Assembly: GCA_031555175.1 (NCBI GenBank)
Contig: JAVBUP010000006.1
Location: 39,747 to 103,746, forward strand
Source: JAVBUP01 sp031555175
GTDB lineage: Bacteria; Bacillota_I; Bacilli_A; Erysipelotrichales; Coprobacillaceae
DNA: 64,000 bases
Reading direction: 5' to 3'
The translations under genes were made by a program, and so were the position numbers. Shown in pieces: positions 1-8,561 of this stretch (position 1 is the first letter of the stretch; every line of letters begins with the position of its first letter). The notes beneath the pieces were generated by a model, which was not told the origin of the DNA, ran no database searches, and saw only the letters and a list, made by a program, of their open reading frames with translations.

Positions 1-1
1 T

Positions 2-523
2 TTATATCAACAACTTGAAATTCATAATAAGATTCTTCAAGAAATCAGGATCAAAGATATCCCAGATGAATTATTCGACATACCTGATAATGCCGATATT
101 AGCAATCCACTAATATCTGCTATCAAAGTCAACAAACTAAACAAATTATTTGATATAGGCAATTATCAGCAAGCTAAACATGAAATTGAAGATATTCTCA
201 AAATCGAAACCTTGCCTTTGCTATTAGAAAATGAAATTAAGTGCGAACAATTATTTATTGAACTAATAACTGATTGCCAAAAAGATATTATTGACAAACT
301 ATATAATAAGAAATTGCGTCAATATATTAAAGTCACAAAGAATTATCCCTCTAGACAACGCTTGCTTTACGCATACTATCTTCTCTATAAAAATGATAGT
401 GAAAGTGCTAATAATCATTTAAACATTTTCCATAAGTCTTGCAAAAAATTTCCTTATAAATCAGAAATCGAAAGTGAACTTGAAGTCTTGGCAGAAATTA
501 ATAAAATTTATAATTCAAAATAA
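2..523 (+). CDS. 3' end of an unidentified protein gene (5' end outside the window)
   Basis: The reading frame is open from the second base of the window to the stop at 521-523, giving at least 173 C-terminal residues. An internal ATG at 212 is probably not the start, because the upstream codons read as ordinary protein. The visible part looks all-helical, with a LLYAYYLLYKND stretch and charged helices, and has no catalytic motif or clear membrane segment. It vaguely recalls the helical C-terminal tails of some Firmicute M50-type membrane proteases, but that is a memory-based guess and I assign no function. It converges on valS and shares a bidirectional terminator with it. Confidence 0.6.
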   Translation, partial: LYQQLEIHNKILQEIRIKDIPDELFDIPDNADISNPLISAIKVNKLNKLFDIGNYQQAKHEIEDILKIETLPLLLENEIKCEQLFIELITDCQKDIIDKLYNKKLRQYIKVTKNYPSRQRLLYAYYLLYKNDSESANNHLNIFHKSCKKFPYKSEIESELEVLAEINKIYNSK

Positions 524-556
524 AACAGTTCCAAATATGAAACTGTTTTATTTTTT
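522..556. terminator. Bidirectional terminator between the partial gene and valS
   Basis: A 9-bp stem AAAACAGTT/AACTGTTTT with a 10-nt loop is flanked by an A-run on the left and a T-run on the right, so it can end transcripts from both converging genes. It overlaps both stop codons. Confidence 0.85.
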
Positions 557-3179
557 ACTTTTTAATTTCTGCTAAACGTTGTTTAGTTGTTTCGTATTTC
601 ATTTTATAATCACTTAACTTACTTTTTTCTTCATCAAGTTTTGCAGCAGGTGCTTTGTTTACAAAGTTAGGATTAGCCAGCATGCCTTCACCACGTTTGA
701 TTTCACCCTCTAATCTAGAAATTTCTTTTTCTAACTTAGCGATTTCTTCATCCATGTTAATATGCCCTTCTAAACTTATTTGTACGGCATTACCACCAGT
801 AATGATTACTGATGCTATCTCTCCAGATAATCCATCACTATCACAATTTATTGAACTAATATTACATAATTTCTTAAAGAATGGCGCAATAATCGCAGTA
901 TAATTAACAATATCTGTATTTGTTTTAATTGTAACAGCTAGCTCAATGGCATTTTTAATTGCATAAGTAGCCCTAATTTCTCGAACCGCTTGAATTAACT
1001 CAATTAGATATGCAACAGCATCACTGTTTTCAAAATCAAATTTTGGCATATTTTCTGGCCAAGTTGTGATACATACTGACTCTTCAATATGAGGAAGTGT
1101 TTGATAAATTTCTTCTGTTACGAATGGCATAAACGGATGCAACATTTTAACAATCGCCATTAATATATATACTAATGTATCCTGTGTTGCTTTTTTCGCT
1201 ATTTCATCAGTGCCATTTAAATTAACTTTCGCTAATTCAATGTACCATGAACAGAAATCATCCCATACAAATTTATATAGCTCATTTCCAGCCATAGAGA
1301 ATTCATATTTATCCATGTTTTCATTCACCGAAGCAATCGTATCATTTAAACGCTTCAAAATCCACTCATCAATTACCGATAAATTTTCTAGTTTTATATC
1401 TGAATATTCCATATTCTCATCAATATTCATTAATACGAAACGACTTGCATTCCAAATCTTATTAATAAAATTCCATGCGGCTTCTACTTTTTCAGGCGTG
1501 TATCTCAAATCTTGTCCAGGTGCAGAATTTGTAGTCAAGAAGAAGCGAAGTGAATCAACGCCATACTTGTCAATCTCATCCATAGGATCAATGCCATTCC
1601 CTAATGATTTACTCATTTTTCTACCTTGTTCATCACGGATTAATCCATGAATTAAAACATCATTGAATGGTTTTTTACCAGTAAATTCTAATGATTGGAA
1701 TATCATTCTTGATACCCAGAAGAAAATAATATCATAAGCAGTCGCTAAGAAACTTGTTGGGAAATAGCGTTGATATAACTCATCTTCAGTATCTGGCCAA
1801 TTTAATGTTGAAAATGGCCATAAAGCACTCGAAAACCACGTATCAAGTACGTCTTCATCCTGTTTCCAGTTTTCAATATCTTGTGGCGCTTCCATGCCAA
1901 CATAGATTTCTCCAGTTTCTTTATGATACCAAGCTGGGATACTATGTCCCCACCATAATTGTCTAGAAATACACCAGTCTTCGATGTTTTCCATCCAAGT
2001 TGTAAAAGTCTTTTCAAAACGTTCTGGAACAAAGTTTACTTTGTCATCTGTTTGTTGATTGGCAAGTGATTGATTAGCTAAGGGCTCCATACGCACAAAC
2101 CATTGTTTTGATAAATATGGTTCTACAATAGCATTGCTTCTTTCGGAATGACCAACTTGATGTAAATGTTTTTCAATTTTTACAACAATTCCTCTGTCTT
2201 CAAATTCCTTAACTAAATTGGCACGGCACTCAAAACGATCTTGCCCTTGATACTTATGACCTAATTCATTTATTGTTCCATCTTGATTCATGCATATCGG
2301 TTGAGCCAATTTATATTTTCTACTTAAAGCATGGTCATTTGCGTCATGAGCTGGGGTACATTTCATAACAGCAGTCCCAAAACTCATATCAATATAATCA
2401 TCCGCCATAATTGGCAGTTTTTCTCCATTTGCTGGATTAATAACATATTTTCCAATATATTTAGTATATCTTTCATCCTTAGGATGAACAAAAATAGCTA
2501 CGTCTCCAAACATTGTCTCAGGACGAGTTGTGGCGATAACGATTGTATCCTCACTATCTACTATTTCATATCTGAAATAATACATCGCTCCTTCAATCTC
2601 TTTGTGGATAACTTCAATATTAGAGAGTGCTGTTCTTTGAGCAGGATCCCAGTTAATAATTCTTTCGCCTTGGTAGATAATCCCCTTTTCATAAAGACAA
2701 ACAAATACAGTTCTAACCGCTTTTGACAATCCCTCATCAAGAGTGAATCTTTCTTTTGAATAATCTAAAGAAAGACCTAATTTCTCCCATTGTGCACGGA
2801 TAAATGTTGCATACTCATCCTTCCATTCATAAGCAATTTCTAAGAATTTTTCTCTTCCTAAATCATATCTACTAATTCCATCTTTTCTCAAACGTTCTTC
2901 TACTTTTGCCTGAGTAGCTATCCCTGCGTGATCCATCCCAGGCAACCACAGTGCATCAAAGCCTTGTAGACGCTTGTAGCGGATCATCATATCCTGAATA
3001 GTTGTATCCCAAGCATGGCCTAGGTGAAGTTTTCCAGTTACATTTGGAGGTGGTATTACAATTGTGAACGGAGTTTTACTCTTGTCTCCAGCCTCAAAAT
3101 ACTTCTTATCAATCCAAGTTTGATATTTCCCTTTTTCAACCTCTAAATGGTTATACTTACTTGCCAATTCTTTTCTCAT
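555..3179 (-). CDS. valS: Valyl-tRNA synthetase
   Basis: Class I aminoacyl-tRNA synthetase that charges tRNA-Val in the cytoplasm. The signature HLGH lies near residue 53 inside a PPPNVTGKLHLGH context, and KMSKS is in GRKMSKSLGN in the second half. An editing domain lies between them (ATTRPETMFGD), and the C-terminus is the lysine/glutamate-rich coiled coil typical of ValRS. At 874 residues it has the normal family length. The upstream TTG at 3182 is in frame, but the adjacent ATG at 3179 is the better start. No strong ribosome-binding site precedes it, so it is probably translationally coupled to the gene 9 bases upstream. Both genes sit behind a T-box with a Val (GUA) specifier. Confidence 0.97.
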   Translation of the reverse strand: MRKELASKYNHLEVEKGKYQTWIDKKYFEAGDKSKTPFTIVIPPPNVTGKLHLGHAWDTTIQDMMIRYKRLQGFDALWLPGMDHAGIATQAKVEERLRKDGISRYDLGREKFLEIAYEWKDEYATFIRAQWEKLGLSLDYSKERFTLDEGLSKAVRTVFVCLYEKGIIYQGERIINWDPAQRTALSNIEVIHKEIEGAMYYFRYEIVDSEDTIVIATTRPETMFGDVAIFVHPKDERYTKYIGKYVINPANGEKLPIMADDYIDMSFGTAVMKCTPAHDANDHALSRKYKLAQPICMNQDGTINELGHKYQGQDRFECRANLVKEFEDRGIVVKIEKHLHQVGHSERSNAIVEPYLSKQWFVRMEPLANQSLANQQTDDKVNFVPERFEKTFTTWMENIEDWCISRQLWWGHSIPAWYHKETGEIYVGMEAPQDIENWKQDEDVLDTWFSSALWPFSTLNWPDTEDELYQRYFPTSFLATAYDIIFFWVSRMIFQSLEFTGKKPFNDVLIHGLIRDEQGRKMSKSLGNGIDPMDEIDKYGVDSLRFFLTTNSAPGQDLRYTPEKVEAAWNFINKIWNASRFVLMNIDENMEYSDIKLENLSVIDEWILKRLNDTIASVNENMDKYEFSMAGNELYKFVWDDFCSWYIELAKVNLNGTDEIAKKATQDTLVYILMAIVKMLHPFMPFVTEEIYQTLPHIEESVCITTWPENMPKFDFENSDAVAYLIELIQAVREIRATYAIKNAIELAVTIKTNTDIVNYTAIIAPFFKKLCNISSINCDSDGLSGEIASVIITGGNAVQISLEGHINMDEEIAKLEKEISRLEGEIKRGEGMLANPNFVNKAPAAKLDEEKSKLSDYKMKYETTKQRLAEIKK

Positions 3180-3188
3180 CAATATTTA

Positions 3189-3764
3189 CTAAGCATTAAT
3201 GAAATCTTTTTTATTATCACGAATATATTTTATACATAATTCATTCAATTTGATCTCAAATGCTATCTCCTTGTATTTTTCTTTTAACTCATAGTATGTC
3301 GGAATTTCAATCTCTTCTTCATCATCAAATCTTTGCTTTGATAACTCAATTTGAATTTGATCAATTTTTTCAAATAATTCAACAATAGCATTAGCTTCTA
3401 TAGCTTTAAATGCTTCCTTAATATAATTTGTATAATTAGTTTGATAAATGTATTCAAATCCAAGTCTTCTATCATTAGCTACAGATTCAACCTGATAGAT
3501 AGTAAAGATATTTCTTTGACCAACAGTTAAGTTTTCCATAACGTGTTCAAAATCTTCATCTTCAATATTCCAAACTTGATAATAAATAGCTTTGATTAGC
3601 TGTTCATTAGGAATATTATCAAATTTTTCATTATCAATATCTTTATAAAACACTTTCTTTTCAGCGATAATCGCTAAATTCTTATTACGCAATCTAAAAG
3701 ATAAGACGACATTAAATGCCATGTATGATAAAATTATTAAACCCAAAATAGTCCAAATATTCAT
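3189..3764 (-). CDS. DMP19/DUF4375-like protein with N-terminal membrane anchor, in the valS operon
   Basis: A 191-residue protein. The first ~22 residues form one hydrophobic segment (WTILGLIILSYMAFNVVLSF), so it is probably membrane-anchored with a cytoplasmic body. The body resembles the DMP19 (DUF4375) fold: a helix containing QVESVANDRRLGFEYIYQ, then an EAFKAIEANAIVELFEKI helix like the 'alkalGa...all' block of that family. The biochemical role is unknown. A good ribosome-binding site (AGGAGG) precedes the ATG. It is the first gene after the Val T-box, with valS 9 bases downstream, so it should be induced by valine-tRNA shortage. The family call is from memory of motif shape. Confidence 0.65.
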   Translation of the reverse strand: MNIWTILGLIILSYMAFNVVLSFRLRNKNLAIIAEKKVFYKDIDNEKFDNIPNEQLIKAIYYQVWNIEDEDFEHVMENLTVGQRNIFTIYQVESVANDRRLGFEYIYQTNYTNYIKEAFKAIEANAIVELFEKIDQIQIELSKQRFDDEEEIEIPTYYELKEKYKEIAFEIKLNELCIKYIRDNKKDFINA

Positions 3765-3780
3765 TGTTTTTCCTCCTAGA

Positions 3781-4012
3781 ATAAAAAAAGAACACTCATC
3801 TAAGGACGAATGTTCGCGGTACCACCTTAATTCCTATAATTATATAGGCTCTTAAAACTTTAACGCAGTTAACGTATTTATCTACTACTATTTCGATAAA
3901 TAAGCTCCTAGGCTACCTTCATATATCTTGTAATTCTTTTCCACCTACCAAGAACTCTCTTAATATCAAGTATATATTACTCTTCCTATTCTTTGCTTAT
4001 GATGATATATTA
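3781..4012 (-). promoter_or_regulatory. T-box leader (Val specifier) upstream of the DMP19-like gene and valS
   Basis: On the minus strand the T-box core AAGGTGGTACCGCG is followed by a terminator hairpin (GAACATTC/GAGTGTTC with a T-run). Upstream there is a Stem I-like region with the specifier loop TGAAGGTAGCC, in which GTA reads as a valine codon. Uncharged tRNA-Val should favour the antiterminator and read-through into the operon. Confidence 0.93.
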
Positions 4013-4043
4013 ACAAAGTCTGTGCGGTTAGTCAATTTTTTTA

Positions 4044-4067
4044 TGAAAAAACGGTCAATCGACCGTT
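4044..4067 (-). terminator. Terminator after rubrerythrin
   Basis: Perfect 7-bp stem AACGGTC/GACCGTT with a 4-nt loop followed by a T-run on the minus strand, just downstream of the rubrerythrin stop. Confidence 0.85.
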
Positions 4068-4074
4068 ATATATA

Positions 4075-4659
4075 TTAATAATTAGTAGCTAATAATTCAA
4101 AGTATGCTTGCGCATGAGCACATGCTGGACATTTTTCAGGAGCAGATTTACCTGTAGCTACATAACCACAGTTACCACATTGCCATTTAACAATTTCGTC
4201 TCTCTTGAATACTTGATCATTTTCAATGTTATTTAATAATTTTGTATATCTTTCTTCATGGAATTTTTCCACCATCGCGATAGCCATAAAAATTCTAGCG
4301 ATTTCATCAAATCCTTCTTCTTTCGCTACTTTAGAAAACTCTGGATAAGCATCAGACCACTCTTCATTTTCACCAGCCGCAGCAGCTTTTAAGTTTTCAG
4401 CTGTTGTCCCAAATGCTACTGGGAAAGTAGCTGTAATTTCTAATTCTTCAAAATTAACATCTTCTTTTAGTAACTTATAAAAACGTTTAGCATGTTCACA
4501 TTCTTGTTCAGCTGTTTCTAAGAAAATCTTAGAAATTTGTACATATCCTTCTTTTTTTGCAATGCTTGAGAACATTGTATATCTATTTCTAGCTTGAGAT
4601 TCCCCTGCAAATGATTTCATTAAGTTAATTGCTGTTTGACTACCTTTTAAACTTTTCAT
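4075..4659 (-). CDS. rbr: Rubrerythrin
   Basis: A 194-residue non-heme di-iron peroxidase that reduces hydrogen peroxide in anaerobes. The N-terminal ferritin-like four-helix domain carries the iron-binding glutamates (SFAGESQARNRYTMF, ETAEQECEHAKRFY, MVEKFHEERY). The C-terminal rubredoxin-type domain has two CxxC pairs (CGNCGY and CPACAH). Length and domain order match classic rubrerythrin. It follows perR by 11 bases, so the two form an operon whose promoter carries a Fur/PerR-type palindrome; peroxide-responsive derepression is expected. Confidence 0.95.
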   Translation of the reverse strand: MKSLKGSQTAINLMKSFAGESQARNRYTMFSSIAKKEGYVQISKIFLETAEQECEHAKRFYKLLKEDVNFEELEITATFPVAFGTTAENLKAAAAGENEEWSDAYPEFSKVAKEEGFDEIARIFMAIAMVEKFHEERYTKLLNNIENDQVFKRDEIVKWQCGNCGYVATGKSAPEKCPACAHAQAYFELLATNY

Positions 4660-4670
4660 AATTTTCTCCT

Positions 4671-5075
4671 TTAGTTAATGTTTTTTCTTATACAACTACT
4701 GCAAACTCCTTGATACATCGCATTGCTCATATCAATTTGATGACCATATTTTTCAATCGCACCTCTTAGAACTCTAGCAACATTTACCACATCTTGATCA
4801 ACTGACACATCATATATTTGATGACATTCTTTACAATAAAAATGTAAATGCATGCTAGTATCTCCATCAAAGTGCACTGAATCATCATTGAAATCAAGTC
4901 TAAGTATCTGGCCTAGATCAGCCAATTGGTTAAGGTTACGATATACAGTTCCTAGACTTAGTTTTGGATATTCATCCTTCATTAAATCATATAGTTCCTG
5001 TGCCGTCGGATGTGACTTAACCCCTCGCAGCGTTTCCAAAATAGCTAATTTCTGTTTAGTATTTCTTTGTTGCAC
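4671..5075 (-). CDS. perR: Fur-family peroxide repressor (PerR-like)
   Basis: A 134-residue Fur-superfamily repressor. The winged helix (HPTAQELYDLMKDEYPKLS then GTVYRNLNQLADLGQI) is followed by the metal-binding region HLHFYCKECHQIYDV and a C-terminal CSSC pair, giving the two structural-zinc CxxC motifs. Residues such as H and D in DDSVHFDGD fit the regulatory metal site, where PerR senses peroxide by metal-catalysed histidine oxidation. The start is GTG at 5073-5075, eight bases after AAGGAG. The rubrerythrin partner gene supports PerR rather than Fur or Zur, but metal choice cannot be settled from sequence alone. Confidence 0.88.
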   Translation of the reverse strand: MQQRNTKQKLAILETLRGVKSHPTAQELYDLMKDEYPKLSLGTVYRNLNQLADLGQILRLDFNDDSVHFDGDTSMHLHFYCKECHQIYDVSVDQDVVNVARVLRGAIEKYGHQIDMSNAMYQGVCSSCIRKNIN

Positions 5076-5087
5076 TAGATCATCTCC

Positions 5088-5139
5088 TTATTAGTAATGA
5101 TTACTAATAATAGTATATCACACTTTTGCCTAATGTCAA
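5088..5139 (-). promoter_or_regulatory. perR-rbr promoter with a perfect Fur/PerR-type palindrome
   Basis: Minus-strand -35 TTGACA (5134-5139) and -10 TATACT (5112-5117) are separated by 16 bp. Immediately downstream, 5088-5110 is a perfect inverted repeat with 11-bp arms TTATTAGTAAT and ATTACTAATAA around a single G. It abuts the ribosome-binding site. The position and the PerR-box-like half site suggest autoregulation. Confidence 0.85.
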
Positions 5140-5185
5140 CTAAAGTATTAACAATTTTCATATAACTAGGACAAAAAACTTTTTC

Positions 5186-5215
5186 TTTAAAACACAATCG
5201 ACCTAATGGCCGATT
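5186..5215 (-). terminator. Putative terminator of the bacteriocin cassette
   Basis: Stem AATCGGCC/GGTCGATT (one G-U pair on the minus strand) with loop ATTA, followed by a GTGTTTT tract. Confidence 0.55.
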
Positions 5216-5221
5216 TTATTA

Positions 5222-5310
5222 TTTATATAATACTTCATAACATCTTATACAGATTTAACCATCCGCCATATCTTTGTCTTCATATACATTCCAGCAACGT
5301 TGACACACGC
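5222..5310 (-). pseudogene. Decayed duplicate of the 3' end of ileS
   Basis: Positions 5241-5309 align without gaps to 9687-9755 of the intact ileS at about 90% identity by hand count. Read on the minus strand it encodes CVCQRCWNVYEDKDMAD, the zinc-binding tail of IleRS. It then hits a premature TAA, yet the following bases still align to ICTRCHNVLSK up to the position of the native stop. There is no initiation site and only about 30 codons remain, so it is a non-functional remnant. It lies on the far side of the bacteriocin cassette from ileS. Confidence 0.9.
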
Positions 5311-5372
5311 ATTCATAATAAAACGACTGTGATAACGAGAGACACTGTGTTTTAAAATATACTACTCCTATT

Positions 5373-5588
5373 TTATTGCATATAAAAAGATTGAGTATAG
5401 TAAAGCCCTTCTTCAACAGCAGTTTTAGCTTGTACAACACTATATCCAGTGTATATATCAGTACTCGTATAGTCTTTACATGTAATTTGATGATAAGCAC
5501 TTGAATTCGTATAATTAATTGCACTAACAAAACCTACATTTACAAGCACAGCAACTAAAGCAATGATCGTTTTTAATTTTTTTCGCAT
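5373..5588 (-). CDS. Small secreted peptide, lactococcin 972-like bacteriocin precursor
   Basis: A 71-residue precursor. The signal peptide is lysine-rich then hydrophobic, ending near VGFVSA, which leaves about 47 mature residues. The mature part starts INYTNSSAYHQ, is rich in Tyr, Ser and Thr, has one Cys and ends YYTQSFYMQ. The SSAY-H motif near the mature N-terminus and the aromatic FY C-terminus resemble lactococcin 972, a non-lantibiotic that blocks septum formation by binding lipid II. A strong AAAGGAGG site precedes the ATG, which overlaps the stop of the ABC ATPase. The neighbouring permease and ATPase are the expected partners. The peptide is shorter than classical members (~66 mature residues) and comes last rather than first in the operon. 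Confidence 0.65.
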   Translation of the reverse strand: MRKKLKTIIALVAVLVNVGFVSAINYTNSSAYHQITCKDYTSTDIYTGYSVVQAKTAVEEGLYYTQSFYMQ

Positions 5589-6228
5589 TATTTGTTCCTC
5601 CTTTCAACAATGATATTACAATCACTCCACATCTTGACATTTTCGTCATGACTAACTACAATAACCGTCTTCCCTTGTTTGCAAAAACTATCTAAAATCG
5701 ACAACACAGCTTCTTTATTAATAGAATCAAGCGAAGCAGTAGGCTCATCCGCTAAAATTAAATCACAGTTTTTGATAATTATTTTAGCTAATGCTGCCCT
5801 TTGCTGCTCTCCTCCTGAACATTCATAGACATACTTATCTATACAATCTGCAATCCCAACCTCTTTTAATGCATTCAAAATTAACAATCTTTTATCTTTC
5901 TTTTTTAAATGAGATAATGCTGAAACCAAAGATAAATTATAATAGATTGTCTCGTTCTCAATTAATCCAAAATTCTGGAAAATAAAGCCAATTTTCTTTG
6001 ATAATAATTTACGTTTCTGCCTATTAGATACAATCTCCTCTCCATCAATAAATATTTTCCCAGATGTAGGTTTTCAATTAGGCCAATTATATTGATCAAT
6101 GTAGTCTTTCCTGAACCAGATTCTCCAAAAATACAAATTTTTTTGCCACTCTCGATAATTACACTAAAGTCATGAATAATCTCTAAATTTTTGAATTTCT
6201 TACTAATATTTTTTAATTCTATTCTCAT
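5588..6228 (-). pseudogene. Bacteriocin-type ABC transporter ATP-binding subunit, broken by a frameshift
   Basis: The 5' part encodes MRIELKNISKKF and the Walker A GESGSGKTT. The 3' part encodes YECSGGEQQRAALAKI (ABC signature), LILADEPTASLD (Walker B) and VVSHD (H-loop). Near 6068-6072 a single missing base ends the first frame. Restoring one base between CTA and CATCT gives a continuous protein through GKIFIDGEEI and the Q-loop IGFIFQNF into the second half, about 213 residues. The start ATG overlaps the permease stop. Intact homologues power lactococcin-972-type export or immunity. Either this copy is a recent pseudogene or the base was lost in sequencing. Confidence 0.85.
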
Positions 6229-8228
6229 ATATCCCATACTCCTCTCATTTTTAGGGTATATACTATACTAATTACGCCTATATCTATTAACAAACACAAA
6301 AGTGATATCGTTGAAATAACTATTATATCCACACTCATAACTGCCACTATTAACAGTTCACAAATAATTAATAGTAGAAAATGATTAATGATAGATTCAA
6401 AACATATTTGTGTACGTGATTTTCCATCAAAAATGTCTATGCGATACTTTCTCGCATTTTTAATAAACTCAAATATAGTTGTTTGTATTGAATTGAGAAT
6501 CAAAACCAGCATAGCTAAAGTAAATGTTGGTAAACATTTCATCGCTTCTTTAATGTTACTATCAAACAATACCTTATAATAAGAATAAACCGGCATGATA
6601 TTAAATTTACTTGTAAAACCGAAATCCATGCTTAGTTGTGAAAGGTACAATGACGCTTCATTAGCACTTCCATCAAAATGAAAATATACTCCATTAATAC
6701 TCTTTTGCTTATCTTTATCCAAAAATAAGATTGCTGGTTTATTATAAGTCTCATTACTAGTGCCAGCGTCAACATTCAAAATATTTTGATCTTCATAATA
6801 AATTATTTGATGTTCTATATATTTTAAATAGTCGAATTTTTCAAGTATAATCGTTTCCCCAATATCCATAAGTGAGTCAGGCACAAATATTAGTATTGCA
6901 CTTGAATCATTCGACAATGACTCAATATCACCATGTATTTTTATCTGATTATTCACTAAAAAGGCAAAATCAATATATGGAGCAGAAAAGATATCATCTT
7001 CATAAAATCCAATAGATTTATAATACGCATGGTTATTTTCAACTATATGGTCAAAAATAAGTTGATCTTGGTTGTTTCTGATATCTACATCCTCTATCTC
7101 ATCAACTCTTCCACTCAACAAAAATATATTTTCTGTAGCTTCTCTATAATTTTTATTATTTGCCAGCCATGGATATGTCGCAAATAATTGCTGAAAACCA
7201 GAGTAAACTGTTCCACTAACTAATATTATAATTATAGTCTTTAATGAAAGATTTATATAATTTAGAAATTTCATATTATTCTTACCTTTTACAATTAGGT
7301 TAGTAGAAACAGCGTAAACAGATAAAAGTGGGATAAAACTCAAACTAACTATACATATAAAAAATAGTGCCGTTGGTTTTACCAAGAATTCTAATAACTT
7401 ATAACAATTCGAGAAAGATGCTTCAACAAATATAAACCACGCAATCATTTGCGCCATTATTGCAGCTAACGCTGCTTTAACAGAAACCATTAGAACTTCA
7501 CCAATAAATATATAAGCGATGGATCTTCCTTCTAATTTCTGCAGTTGCAATTTTTTACTTATTGAACGAATATAAACAGTAGTACACATTACAATCAGTA
7601 AGCCAAACAAAATGGAAAGCGAATGTTTCTCAATATTGAATGAGTTTCTTTCTTCTTCACTATGTCCAGTATTATAACCACCCGTAGTTATTCCGGATGT
7701 ATTAAATTCTGTCCTTAATAATGCTCCCAACTCCTGAAGTTCATTATAAGCACTATCAGAATTGCTAGTTACAATATACATACCATAAATTCCATACTTA
7801 GATGTTCCATACTCTTTAAACGAATATATCGCTAAAGTGTCATCTTTAATTGGGTTATACAGTGATAATTCTCCATTGTCAATTTTGTAAATATCACTTG
7901 ATGTCTTTAACTTACCGTCAATGAGTACTAGCCCATCAAGATATGCATTATCATTTGTACTAAAATACACTTCAGTTGTGCTTTTCGATAGAAATGCGCG
8001 ATAGCAATTTAGTCTATGCAACTCACATAATTCACCCATTCGTGACATCAAACTACTTCTATCCAAAGTCGTACCATCATTAGCAATATCGATTGTTCCA
8101 ACAATCTTTGCCTCAGTTTTCATAAAAGCAACTAACTGCATTGAGCAGTATTCATCGAATTTAGCAAATCCATTAATAAAATTCGAAATACCAAAGCAAA
8201 ATCCAAGAATGATAATTATTTTTTTCAC
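6225..8228 (-). CDS. Bacteriocin-associated integral membrane protein (DUF1430-like permease)
   Basis: About 667 residues. I prefer the GTG at 8226-8228 because GGAGGGGG lies just upstream and the product then begins with a clean KKIIIILGFCFGISNF signal/membrane segment; a longer in-frame ATG lies at 8249. The layout is an N-terminal membrane anchor, a large external domain, a three- to four-helix block around residues 210-330, a second external domain and C-terminal helices, as in FtsX/MacB-type permeases. Size and layout match the bacteriocin-associated 'putative immunity' membrane proteins found with lactococcin 972 homologues. With the downstream ATPase it would form the transporter, so the frameshift there probably disables it. 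Confidence 0.8.
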   Translation of the reverse strand: MKKIIIILGFCFGISNFINGFAKFDEYCSMQLVAFMKTEAKIVGTIDIANDGTTLDRSSLMSRMGELCELHRLNCYRAFLSKSTTEVYFSTNDNAYLDGLVLIDGKLKTSSDIYKIDNGELSLYNPIKDDTLAIYSFKEYGTSKYGIYGMYIVTSNSDSAYNELQELGALLRTEFNTSGITTGGYNTGHSEEERNSFNIEKHSLSILFGLLIVMCTTVYIRSISKKLQLQKLEGRSIAYIFIGEVLMVSVKAALAAIMAQMIAWFIFVEASFSNCYKLLEFLVKPTALFFICIVSLSFIPLLSVYAVSTNLIVKGKNNMKFLNYINLSLKTIIIILVSGTVYSGFQQLFATYPWLANNKNYREATENIFLLSGRVDEIEDVDIRNNQDQLIFDHIVENNHAYYKSIGFYEDDIFSAPYIDFAFLVNNQIKIHGDIESLSNDSSAILIFVPDSLMDIGETIILEKFDYLKYIEHQIIYYEDQNILNVDAGTSNETYNKPAILFLDKDKQKSINGVYFHFDGSANEASLYLSQLSMDFGFTSKFNIMPVYSYYKVLFDSNIKEAMKCLPTFTLAMLVLILNSIQTTIFEFIKNARKYRIDIFDGKSRTQICFESIINHFLLLIICELLIVAVMSVDIIVISTISLLCLLIDIGVISIVYTLKMRGVWDI

Positions 8229-8401
8229 TTTTCCCCCTCCGCCTATCATTTTTTAATATATAAATAAATTATAAAGTGTTGTATTTTCAAAAGCAAATTT
8301 CATTCCAATTTCATAGTAAAAAGCAGTTTAATCGATGTTTTTAGCATTTTTGACTAAAAAAGTGAGTAAATTATACTTAAAAACTGCCAAAAGCATAAAA
8401 A

Positions 8402-8425
8402 AACTAAAGCGAGAGCTTTAGTTAA
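8402..8425 (-). terminator. Terminator-like hairpin upstream of the bacteriocin permease
   Basis: Minus strand: perfect 9-bp stem AACTAAAGC/GCTTTAGTT closed by a 4-nt loop and followed by seven T residues. It stands between the conserved hairpin at 8427-8460 and the permease start, so it could act as an attenuator or end a short transcript. Confidence 0.8.
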
Positions 8426-8426
8426 A

Positions 8427-8460
8427 GGTTCTACAATATCCGTAGGGGTAAAGTAGAACC
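8427..8460. ncRNA. Conserved hairpin with 18-nt loop, copy 1
   Basis: Perfect 8-bp stem GGTTCTAC/GTAGAACC enclosing the loop AATATCCGTAGGGGTAAA. The same loop recurs without change at 63872-63889 with compensating stem changes. Plus-strand reading ends in ATTTTTAT, like a terminator. Minus-strand reading places it just before the terminator at 8402-8425, like a short regulatory RNA leader. Strand and role are unresolved, and I do not recognise a known family. Confidence 0.6.
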
Positions 8461-8496
8461 ATTTTTATAATGCATAAATATAAACGAATTTTGCAA

Positions 8497-8548
8497 GGAA
8501 AAAGGCAATATAGCTTAGATAATTCTTCTGTAAGTATTGCCATTTTTC
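8497..8548 (-). terminator. Terminator after the lipoprotein gene
   Basis: Long stem built from GGCAATACTTA and TAAGCTATATTGCC on the minus strand, followed by CTTTTTCC, directly after the stop of the lipoprotein at 8562. Confidence 0.7.
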
Positions 8549-8561
8549 ACTCAATTATCTT

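Noticed and set aside
5255..5530. 91-codon minus-strand frame ending in an IleRS-like tail
   Set aside because: Its first two thirds are the out-of-frame shadow of the bacteriocin gene and its end is the decayed ileS fragment. No ribosome-binding site precedes it.
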